Assembly (NCBI GenBank): GCA_002470185.1
Contig: DKNG01000054.1
Location: 2,242-15,080, forward strand
From: Arcobacter sp. UBA7394
GTDB lineage: Bacteria > Campylobacterota > Campylobacteria > Campylobacterales > Arcobacteraceae
Direction of reading: 5' to 3'
DNA length: 12,839 nucleotides
Shown: positions 5,939 to 12,624 of the stretch, in pieces
Numbering within the stretch: the first letter of the stretch is position 1
How the letters are laid out: each line of letters starts with the position of its first letter
Position numbers and translations under genes: made by a program
Notes under the pieces: model-generated
Databases searched by the model: none
What the model saw: the letters and a program-made list of their open reading frames with translations, nothing else
Told to the model about the DNA's origin: nothing

Positions 5939-7171
5939 ATGCAACAATTTTTAGAAGAAGCTAAAAAAACTAGCCGAACTATTGCTAACCTAAGTACTAA
6001 AACAAAAAATAAAGTGTTAAATGAAATGGCTGATGCTTTAATGGCACATTGTGATTATATTATTGATCATAACATTAAAGATATGAGTCAAGGTCGATTA
6101 AATGACCTAAGTGATGCACTTCTTGATAGACTACTTTTAACTGGTGATAGAATTGAGGCAATGGCGAAAGCAATTAGACAAATTGCTGATCAAACAGAAC
6201 CTGTTGGTAAAATCCTTGATGGATGGGTTACTGAAGATGGACTAAATATACAAAAAGTATCAGTTCCTATTGGAGTAATTGGTATTATTTATGAAAGTAG
6301 ACCAAATGTAACATCAGATACAGCAGCATTGTGTTTCAAAAGTGGAAATGTTTGTGTTTTAAAAGGTGGAAAAGAGGCTGAGTACTCAAACAAAGCTATT
6401 GCAAATGTACTAAAACAAGTACTTGCAAAAAATAAACTACCTGAACAAGCAATTTCTTTATTACCTGATTCAAGTAGAGAAGGTGTAGCAAAACTTATTA
6501 AACAAGATAAATATGTAGACCTTATTGTTCCAAGAGGTGGAGAAGCACTAATTAGATATGTTAGTGAAAATTCATCAGTTCCTGTTATTAAACATGATAA
6601 AGGACTTTGTCATACTTATGTTGATAAAGATGCAGCACATAATAGAGTTATTGATATTGCAATTAATGCAAAGGTTCAAAGACCAGGTGTTTGTAATGCA
6701 ATGGAGACTTTATTAGTTCATCAAGATATTGCACCTTATATTTTACCAGGACTTTATGATGCATTTATTGAGCATGGAACTGAATTAAAAGGTTGTGAAG
6801 AAACAACAAAACATTTAGATATTCAGTGTGCAACACATGAAGATTACGATACTGAGTATTTAGCAAATATCCTAAATATTAAAGTTGTAAAAAATGTAGA
6901 TGAAGCAATTTCTCATATTGCAAAATATGGTTCAGGACACTCAGAAGCAATTTTAAGTGAGAACTATACTGTAGTAAATAAATTCTTAGATCAAGTAGAT
7001 GCAGCGTGTGTATACGCAAATGCAAGTACAAGATTTACAGATGGGGGAGCATTTGGATTAGGAGCAGAAGTTGGGATTTCAACTAATAAGCTACATTCAA
7101 GAGGACCTATGGGAATCAATGACCTTACTACATTTAAATTCAAAATTTATGGACAAGGACAAACAAGATAA
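5939..7171 (+). CDS. proA: Gamma-glutamyl phosphate reductase
   Basis: ProA performs the second step of proline synthesis, reducing gamma-glutamyl phosphate with NADPH to glutamate semialdehyde. It belongs to the aldehyde dehydrogenase superfamily. The 410-residue length is normal. Motifs seen: VPIGVIGIIYESRPNVT (109-125), KSGNVCVLKGGKEA (134-147), the nucleotide-binding LIVPRGGEALIR (195-206), the catalytic cysteine Cys252 in KVQRPGVCNAMET, TRFTDGGAFGLGAEVGIST, and the terminal SRGPMGINDLTTFKF. It has its own promoter. The partner gene proB is not in the window. Its TAA overlaps the next gene's ATG as TAATG, so translation of the two is probably coupled. Confidence 0.97.
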   Translation: MQQFLEEAKKTSRTIANLSTKTKNKVLNEMADALMAHCDYIIDHNIKDMSQGRLNDLSDALLDRLLLTGDRIEAMAKAIRQIADQTEPVGKILDGWVTEDGLNIQKVSVPIGVIGIIYESRPNVTSDTAALCFKSGNVCVLKGGKEAEYSNKAIANVLKQVLAKNKLPEQAISLLPDSSREGVAKLIKQDKYVDLIVPRGGEALIRYVSENSSVPVIKHDKGLCHTYVDKDAAHNRVIDIAINAKVQRPGVCNAMETLLVHQDIAPYILPGLYDAFIEHGTELKGCEETTKHLDIQCATHEDYDTEYLANILNIKVVKNVDEAISHIAKYGSGHSEAILSENYTVVNKFLDQVDAACVYANASTRFTDGGAFGLGAEVGISTNKLHSRGPMGINDLTTFKFKIYGQGQTR

Positions 7172-7497
7172 TGTCTAAAAAAGTATATTGCGTTGCTTCA
7201 TTTAGAGCAAAAGAGGGCAAACAACAAGAGTTATTAGAAACACTTCAAGCATTAGAACCAATGACTCAAAGAGAAGATGGATGTATTCAATATTTAGTTA
7301 CAAAACATATTGAACATCCAAATGCAATGGGAAAATCATTTCCTATTGTATTTAATGAAATCTGGGCTTCAAAAGAAGATTTTGAATCTCATTGTAATAG
7401 ACCTTATATTACTAACTTCTTTGAAACACATTGTGTTAAAGAAGATGGTTTAGTAGCTGATTTTAATGTTTGTGTTTATACAGACGAAATTAACTAA
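7171..7497 (+). CDS. ABM-domain protein, putative quinol monooxygenase (YgiN-like)
   Basis: This 108-residue protein is a single antibiotic-biosynthesis-monooxygenase (ABM) dimeric alpha-beta barrel. It opens with strand VYCVASFRAKEGKQQELLETL (5-25), then REDGCIQYLV (34-43), FNEIWASKEDFESHCNRPYITNFF (61-84) with His74 in the usual conserved position, and a last strand ADFNVCVYTD. Relatives include E. coli YgiN, which acts on quinols, and cofactor-free monooxygenases. Many members have no known substrate. The start is fixed by the one-base overlap with the proA stop; there is no separate ribosome site of note. It ends six bases before the convergent cytochrome gene. The fold call is good, the reaction is not established. 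Confidence 0.8.
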   Translation: MSKKVYCVASFRAKEGKQQELLETLQALEPMTQREDGCIQYLVTKHIEHPNAMGKSFPIVFNEIWASKEDFESHCNRPYITNFFETHCVKEDGLVADFNVCVYTDEIN

Positions 7498-7503
7498 ATA
7501 ATA

Positions 7504-7791
7504 TCACTTCTGATGGCTAATATACTTAGCCATCTGTTCTATCTCTTCATCACTATATTTAGCCATATAAAAATTCATTACTGTTGATTTAATCTTTTTA
7601 TTTTTGTAAGCAAGTAATGAGACTAAAATCTCATACTCATTCATATCTGAAACCAATCGCTCTCCATTAGTTGATAATTCCCATGAACTTCCATGACAAT
7701 TAGCACAAGCACTAGCTAACTCTTCTTTCATAGACTTATCCATTGAAAAAAGAGTTGAAATAAATAAAAATATGCAGATTAAAACTTTCAT
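7504..7791 (-). CDS. Small periplasmic class I c-type cytochrome
   Basis: This 95-residue preprotein has a signal peptide (about 1-16, cut near LFS-M) and one haem site CANCH (Cys29, Cys32, His33) followed by G. A C-terminal helix carries the likely distal methionine (Met72 in STVMNF, or Met76) and the segment YSDEEIEQMAKYIS, typical of mono-haem cytochromes related to the cytochrome subunit of flavocytochrome c/sulfide dehydrogenase. It would carry single electrons in the periplasm; its partner is unknown and no flavoprotein or oxidase subunit is adjacent. The gene begins three bases after the LysE-family gene, with its ribosome site AAAGG (plus-strand 7798-7802) straddling that gene's stop, so the two form an operon. 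Confidence 0.88.
   Translation of the reverse strand: MKVLICIFLFISTLFSMDKSMKEELASACANCHGSSWELSTNGERLVSDMNEYEILVSLLAYKNKKIKSTVMNFYMAKYSDEEIEQMAKYISHQK
7512..7534. terminator. 9-bp hairpin inside the cytochrome 3' end, possible terminator for the convergent operons
   Basis: GATGGCTAA (7512-7520) and TTAGCCATC (7526-7534) pair perfectly around TATAC. On the + strand it lies 14 bases after the ABM gene stop and is followed by a T-rich but interrupted run (TGTTCTATCTCTTC). On the minus strand it falls in codons for MAKYISH of the cytochrome. Terminator function is inferred and the U-tract is weak. Confidence 0.4.
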
Positions 7792-7794
7792 TAT

Positions 7795-8424
7795 TTACCT
7801 TTGTGATAAAGCTAATTTAATTCCTAAACTTACTAATACAAATGAAGTTAGTACATTCATATATTTTACAATATTTGGTTTTTCTAATAATTTTGAACTA
7901 AGAAGATTTCCTGCAACTCCAATAGATGAGAACACAACTATTGTTAAGACCATGAAAACTCCACCTAGTGTAATCATTTGCATAGGAACATTTCCACTTG
8001 CTGTATTTACAAACTGAGGAAGAAATGCTAAAAAGAAAATAGATACTTTAGGATTAAGGATATTCATAATAAACCCTTTAAAATAAAGCTTTTTTAGCTC
8101 AGAACTTGAGTTTTGAACAGATAAATCTAATTTCTCATTTCTATATTTAAATGCTTGATATGCAATATATAATAAATATGCAGCACCTACATATTTAACA
8201 ATATTAAAAGCAATTTCAGATGTTTGGAAAATTACAGAAATACCAAATGCCGCAGCACTAGTATGAATAATAAGTCCAGTTGTAAGACCTAATGTCGTAA
8301 CTATTGCCGCTTTTTTACTTTTTGTCATTCCTTGAGTTAATACATAAATATTATCTGGACCTGGCGCTAAACACAATAAAAATGATGCCGCAATGAACAT
8401 ATATAGATTAGTTAATTCAATCAT
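7795..8424 (-). CDS. LysE/RhtB-family amino acid exporter
   Basis: This is an inner-membrane exporter of 209 residues, the normal length for RhtB/LysE proteins, which excrete amino acids or derivatives such as homoserine, threonine or lysine by proton exchange. The first helix ends in the family signature APGPDN (20-25), followed by YVLTQGMTKSKKAAIVTTLGLTTG, a second helix with H55, and later FKGFIMNILNPKVSIFFLAFLPQFV, the typical NPK motif. Five to six membrane segments are predicted by eye. It has its own extended -10 promoter and ribosome site AAGG (plus-strand 8431-8434). It is first in an operon with a small c-type cytochrome. The substrate cannot be told from sequence. Confidence 0.92.
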   Translation of the reverse strand: MIELTNLYMFIAASFLLCLAPGPDNIYVLTQGMTKSKKAAIVTTLGLTTGLIIHTSAAAFGISVIFQTSEIAFNIVKYVGAAYLLYIAYQAFKYRNEKLDLSVQNSSSELKKLYFKGFIMNILNPKVSIFFLAFLPQFVNTASGNVPMQMITLGGVFMVLTIVVFSSIGVAGNLLSSKLLEKPNIVKYMNVLTSFVLVSLGIKLALSQR

Positions 8425-8455
8425 TTGTAACCTTGAAATAATTTTTTGATTATGA

Positions 8456-8469
8456 ATTATAGCAAATTT
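8456..8469 (-). promoter_or_regulatory. Extended -10 promoter of the LysE-family gene
   Basis: On the minus strand TGC-TATAAT (8456-8464) matches the extended -10 consensus, about 31 bases before the start codon. The 14 bases AAATTTGCTATAAT are identical to those of the proA promoter. Confidence 0.65.
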
Positions 8470-8518
8470 TTAGAAAAAAAAATGTTAGACCACCAAATGG
8501 ACACCCTTTAAATATAAA

Positions 8519-8536
8519 CTTAACAATATAGTTAAG
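8519..8536 (+). promoter_or_regulatory. Inverted repeat CTTAAC-N6-GTTAAG overlapping the ccoG ribosome site
   Basis: CTTAAC (8519-8524) and GTTAAG (8531-8536) are perfect inverted copies around AATATA. The right arm covers the first three bases of the AAGGAG ribosome site (8534-8539; ATG at 8546). A TATAAA box at 8513-8518 just upstream is a weak -10 candidate. It could be an operator or a small hairpin that masks the ribosome site. Confidence 0.4.
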
Positions 8537-8545
8537 GAGATTACT

Positions 8546-9889
8546 ATGAAATATACACACAAACGATACTATACTTATCTAATCACTACCCTTTTGATAT
8601 TTTGTATACCATTTATTACAATCGATGGTAAACACTTATTGCTTTTATCTTTTGATAAATTACAGTTTCACTTTATTGGCTTTGTATTTAATATGAATGA
8701 ATTATATGTTATGCCCTTCTTATTGATGTTTCTATTTATTGGGATATTTGCAGTAACTACGATCTTTGGTAGAGTTTGGTGTGGATGGGCCTGTCCACAG
8801 ACTATCTTTAGAGTAATCTACAGAGATTTAATTGAGGGCACACTTTTAGATCTTCGTAGAATTAAAAACAAACAAAAAGATATTAATTACTCGAAAAGAA
8901 GCAATCAAGTTAAAAAAATTATTGCTATTAGTCTGTGGAGCCTTATCTCCTTAATTATATCAGTAAACTTCATGTGGTATTTTGTACCACCTCAAGATTT
9001 CTTTATGTACTTAAGAGACCCAGCAAATCATATGTTTATGATTATGTTCATCTTATCTATTGCAATGTTTTTAGTATATGATATTGTATTTATGAAAGAG
9101 AACTTCTGTGTTTATATCTGTCCTTATTCAAGAATTCAGTCTGTTTTATATGACAACGACACTAAACAAGTTGTTTATGATACAAATAGAGGTGGAGATG
9201 TATATGAAAATAGAGAAAAATCTATTTTTAATATGAAAGAATGGAATAACAATGAAGAGTGTACTACTTGTGAAGCTTGTGTAAAAGTATGTCCTACTCA
9301 TATTGATATTAGAAAAGGTTTACAAGTAGAATGTATTAACTGTTTAGAGTGTTCAGACGCTTGTAGTACAGTAATGGGAAAACTTGGAAAAAAATCTTTA
9401 ATTAACTGGGGAAGTACAAACACAGTAATTAATAAAAAGCTTCAAACAGTATTTACAAAAAGAAACTTAACTTATTTTGCATCTTTAGTATTATGTATAG
9501 TTTTAGCAGGTGTATTTGGCGCACAAAAAGAGTATTTTTTACTAAATGTAAATAAGACAACTAAACTATATAGTATTAAAGAAGATCAAAAAGTTACAAA
9601 CAACTATATCTTGACATTCCATAATACTCAAGATAAAAGTCAGACTTATAATTTAAAACTGTTAGATAATGAAAAATTTAGAATCAAAAGGTTTAAACCC
9701 TTTACATTAAAAGCAGGGCAAAGAATTAAAAAGATATTTATTCTAGAGACTAAAGAGAGACTTTTCCTTTCAGATAAGAAAGATACAGCTCTAAAAATTA
9801 AACTAGAAGCTTTTGCAACACAAGATCTAAAAACAAAACAGATAAAAGAGTTATCTTTCATCTATCCTAGAAACGATCTATTTAAATAA
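8546..9889 (+). CDS. ccoG: Cytochrome c oxidase accessory protein CcoG (FixG/RdxA family)
   Basis: CcoG is an inner-membrane iron-sulfur protein needed for efficient assembly of cbb3-type oxidase. It has been linked to cupric reduction during copper delivery. The 447-residue protein shows N-terminal helices and the membrane-proximal signature WCGWACPQT (78-86), then CVYICPYSRIQSVL (188-201). Two 4Fe-4S ferredoxin clusters follow (Cys239, 242, 245, 249 and Cys263, 266, 269, 273). After a last helix (about 309-326) comes a C-terminal immunoglobulin-like domain typical of FixG (about 335-440). The ribosome site AAGGAG is six bases before the ATG. No ccoNOPQ or copper ATPase gene is adjacent, so it stands alone here. 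Its stop codon lies within a large inverted repeat shared with the convergent cyclase gene. Confidence 0.95.
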   Translation: MKYTHKRYYTYLITTLLIFCIPFITIDGKHLLLLSFDKLQFHFIGFVFNMNELYVMPFLLMFLFIGIFAVTTIFGRVWCGWACPQTIFRVIYRDLIEGTLLDLRRIKNKQKDINYSKRSNQVKKIIAISLWSLISLIISVNFMWYFVPPQDFFMYLRDPANHMFMIMFILSIAMFLVYDIVFMKENFCVYICPYSRIQSVLYDNDTKQVVYDTNRGGDVYENREKSIFNMKEWNNNEECTTCEACVKVCPTHIDIRKGLQVECINCLECSDACSTVMGKLGKKSLINWGSTNTVINKKLQTVFTKRNLTYFASLVLCIVLAGVFGAQKEYFLLNVNKTTKLYSIKEDQKVTNNYILTFHNTQDKSQTYNLKLLDNEKFRIKRFKPFTLKAGQRIKKIFILETKERLFLSDKKDTALKIKLEAFATQDLKTKQIKELSFIYPRNDLFK

Positions 9890-9912
9890 AAGAGTTTTCT
9901 CTTTTATTTAAA
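9881..9912. terminator. Two-way terminator: perfect 14-bp inverted repeat between ccoG and the cyclase gene
   Basis: TTTAAATAAAAGAG (9881-9894) and CTCTTTTATTTAAA (9899-9912) are perfect inverted copies separated by TTTT. Both stop codons (ccoG TAA at 9887-9889; cyclase TAA on the minus strand at 9904-9906) are inside the stem, so both proteins end in Phe-Lys. The A-rich left arm and T-rich right arm suit intrinsic termination in either direction. Confidence 0.75.
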
Positions 9913-11295
9913 CTTTACAAGATTTCTACCTTCTTTCTTAGCCTCATATAAAGCTTTATCCGCCTTATCTAATACTTCCTCAATAGATTCCGCATATTTA
10001 AACTCTGCAACCCCAAAACTAGCCGTTTTATGTCCTACTTTTGTAAACTCAAAACTATCAATACTCTTACGTAATTTTTCAGCTAAAGAACAAGCTCCCT
10101 CTTTATTAGTATTTGCACTAATAATTAAGAATTCTTCTCCACCCCAACGCCCTAAAGTATCAGACATTCTAACTTCATTTGATAAAATAGATGCAAACTC
10201 TTTTAGTATTACATCCCCAATAATATGACCATGTTTATCATTTACCTCTTTAAAAAAATCAATATCAATAATAATTACAGAATAAGGAGTAAGATATCTA
10301 TTTACGTTATAGTGAGCTTCTCCTAAAACTTTATCTAAAGTAACTCTATTTTTTAGTTTTGTAAGAATATCAGTAGTAGATAAAGACTCTAACTCTTCCA
10401 TGTCTTTTTTGATTGTATCAGCCATATTAATAAAAGAGTTCATAACTATTCCAATTTCATCTCTTTGAAAAGATATCTCTTTTTCAATAGTTTTATTCTC
10501 TTTCATTTGTTCAATCCATAAAGCTAACTTCTCTAAAGGATTTACAATAGAGTTTTTAAAGTTAAAATAAGTAATAAATACAACTAATAAAAGAACCATC
10601 GTAATTACTATAGAAAATTTATAAGCAATATTCTCTTCTTTTTCTAATTGCTTAATATATTTTTCCACATAAAGGTCAATCTCTCCAAATAAGTAGTCAA
10701 TACTTCCATTAATCTCTTTTTTTAGATGCCTATACTCTTCACTCAAAAGTAGAGCACTTGCATATTTATTGCTAGCTGGAACTTTTATAGTAAAATTACC
10801 ATCTTTATCCATAGCATAACCACGCATTGCATTAATAGCTTCGAACTCTAAAGAAAGTAGTTCTTTAATTTTATCATCTACTTCAAATAATTTATCAAAT
10901 TTGTTCTCTGGAACTTTTATTTTTTGTAAAAATATTTTTAGTTCTAGTTTTCTAACATCTGAAATTGATGAAACTACAGGATATTTAAAAGCTTTTAAAA
11001 TATCATTTCTATAATCTCTAATCTTTTCATTTGAGTAATCTTCTTTATTTAAAACATTATCTAATTTTTGTCTATATTTTTGATCATTTGTATTTATATA
11101 TGTAATAAATATATCTGTGAAATAATCAGTATTTTGTTTATGTTGTACTACTAATTCATAAAATTTGAATCTCTCCTCTTGGATTAATTCTGCTTTTTTT
11201 GCATCAGTAAACATTGTTGATAAGGTAATTATTACAATAACTAAAAGAATAGCTACTACAATAAAAAATAAACCAATTTTATTACTAACTTTCAT
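9904..11295 (-). CDS. Membrane-bound diguanylate cyclase (helical sensor - HAMP - GGDEF)
   Basis: This enzyme makes cyclic di-GMP from two GTP. The 463-residue layout is: membrane helix 1 (about 8-29); a largely helical periplasmic sensor region (about 30-224); membrane helix 2 (226-245); a HAMP linker (about 246-298); and the GGDEF domain (about 305-463). The active site is intact: DILTKLKNR (309-317), metal-binding IDIDFFKEVND (343-353), and GGEEF (385-389). The inhibitory RxxD site is present as RMSD (376-379), five residues before GGEEF. No EAL domain. It starts 15 bases after the histidine kinase stop with AAGGG as ribosome site, so it is the third gene of a regulator-kinase-cyclase operon. 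The ligand of the sensor is unknown. Confidence 0.93.
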   Translation of the reverse strand: MKVSNKIGLFFIVVAILLVIVIITLSTMFTDAKKAELIQEERFKFYELVVQHKQNTDYFTDIFITYINTNDQKYRQKLDNVLNKEDYSNEKIRDYRNDILKAFKYPVVSSISDVRKLELKIFLQKIKVPENKFDKLFEVDDKIKELLSLEFEAINAMRGYAMDKDGNFTIKVPASNKYASALLLSEEYRHLKKEINGSIDYLFGEIDLYVEKYIKQLEKEENIAYKFSIVITMVLLLVVFITYFNFKNSIVNPLEKLALWIEQMKENKTIEKEISFQRDEIGIVMNSFINMADTIKKDMEELESLSTTDILTKLKNRVTLDKVLGEAHYNVNRYLTPYSVIIIDIDFFKEVNDKHGHIIGDVILKEFASILSNEVRMSDTLGRWGGEEFLIISANTNKEGACSLAEKLRKSIDSFEFTKVGHKTASFGVAEFKYAESIEEVLDKADKALYEAKKEGRNLVKFK

Positions 11296-11310
11296 AAAAC
11301 CCTTCTTTTT

Positions 11311-12624
11311 TTATTTTTCAAAATATAGAGTAAAACAAGCTCCCGCTTTATTATTTTTTAACTCTAATCTTCCCTCAAAACTTTTTTCTACTATCAATTT
11401 CACTAAATAAAGTCCTATTCCTGTACCTTCTTCTTTTGTTGAAAAATAAGGTTCAAATACTTTATCTAGGTTTTTCTTTTTTATTCCACCCGCATTATCT
11501 TCAATACTAAGTACTACCTCAGCGTTCGTGGACGAAACATTAATATTTATATATGGACTTTCACTGCTCTTTAGAGCATCATTTGCATTAGAAAGCAAGG
11601 CTAGAACCACTTGTGATAATTCATTTTTTATACCATAGATTTTTACATTATCATGGGTAGAAAAATTTAGTTCTAATTTAATATTATTTTTTTTCAAATC
11701 TGCTTTCAAAATAGAAATGGAATTGTTTATAGCCTCTTTTACCAAAAAGTTTTCTTTTACTTTACTTGGTGCATAAAATTCTTTGAAGTCATCAATTGTT
11801 TTTGAAAGAAACTCTAATTGCTCATTTGCCTGTAATACTTTTTTATCAAAATATACCTCATCAAGTTTTTGATTCTTATATTTTTTCTTTAGATTTATTA
11901 GAATATATGAAATATTATTTAATGGTTGTCTAAATTGATGTGTGATATTTGCAATCATCTCACCAGATTTTGCCAACCTTGACTGTTGTAAAAGCATATG
12001 TTCATAACTATCTGTTTGGTTCTGTAAACTATTATATCTATAGGATACAGATAGAGTAAACAACATAGCTTCAATAGCAAAAGCACTTAATACTAAATCC
12101 ATATATCCTTGTTCTAAATAATACGTCTTAAAATCTAAAACAAAAAGTACAAAACAAAAAATAGACCATCCAAGTACATATATAACCGTAGGTTTAAATT
12201 CAAATTTCAGATTAAATATTACAGATACAAATAGAATCATATATATAATCGTATAAGGTATATACTCAAATAACATATAGTGATAAAAAGCAGTTAATAT
12301 TGCAATATTTAAAAGCAGGGTGTTTATAATTAGTTCTTTGTAGTTACTTATCTTAGGAAAGAACTTACCTTCATAGAAGTTAACAGCAAAGACAATAGCA
12401 CTTAAACTAGCAGCTACTAGAGATAATTCTTGTATAAACATACTTATATCAAATAACTTACTATAAGCTATAATAAAAACAAGTGAGAAAATCTGCATAA
12501 AACAGTATGAAATATAAAATATCTCTTTTGAATATATATACCTAATTAGAGTATATACTATTGTCATAAGAACTATTCCAAAAGTAATACCGTAACTAAG
12601 TACCATACTCATATCATAATGCAA
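11311..12624 (-). CDS. Seven-helix membrane sensor histidine kinase
   Basis: This is a 437-residue kinase. The first ~195 residues form about seven membrane helices with little else, resembling the 7TMR-DISM membrane module without the extracellular domain. A short coiled linker (about 198-218) leads to the H-box ITHQFRQPLNNIS with His229. The ATPase domain has N-box SNANDA (345-350), G1 EDNAGG (375-380), F-box VFEPYFSTK and G2 GTGIGL (400-405). All catalytic parts are present, so it should autophosphorylate and signal to the overlapping OmpR-type regulator. The chosen start is TTG at 12622-12624, giving an 11-base overlap with that gene; internal ATGs at 12610-12612 and 12604-12606 lack a ribosome site. 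The signal is unknown, perhaps a membrane-soluble or membrane-state cue. Confidence 0.92.
   Translation of the reverse strand: MHYDMSMVLSYGITFGIVLMTIVYTLIRYIYSKEIFYISYCFMQIFSLVFIIAYSKLFDISMFIQELSLVAASLSAIVFAVNFYEGKFFPKISNYKELIINTLLLNIAILTAFYHYMLFEYIPYTIIYMILFVSVIFNLKFEFKPTVIYVLGWSIFCFVLFVLDFKTYYLEQGYMDLVLSAFAIEAMLFTLSVSYRYNSLQNQTDSYEHMLLQQSRLAKSGEMIANITHQFRQPLNNISYILINLKKKYKNQKLDEVYFDKKVLQANEQLEFLSKTIDDFKEFYAPSKVKENFLVKEAINNSISILKADLKKNNIKLELNFSTHDNVKIYGIKNELSQVVLALLSNANDALKSSESPYININVSSTNAEVVLSIEDNAGGIKKKNLDKVFEPYFSTKEEGTGIGLYLVKLIVEKSFEGRLELKNNKAGACFTLYFEK

Noticed and set aside
7772..8017. Plus-strand frame of 81 codons over the cytochrome/LysE junction
   Set aside because: Antisense to two well-supported genes, no ribosome site and no recognisable domain.
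11165..11410. Plus-strand frame of 81 codons over the kinase/cyclase junction
   Set aside because: Antisense shadow of two clear genes; unusual composition and no start signal.
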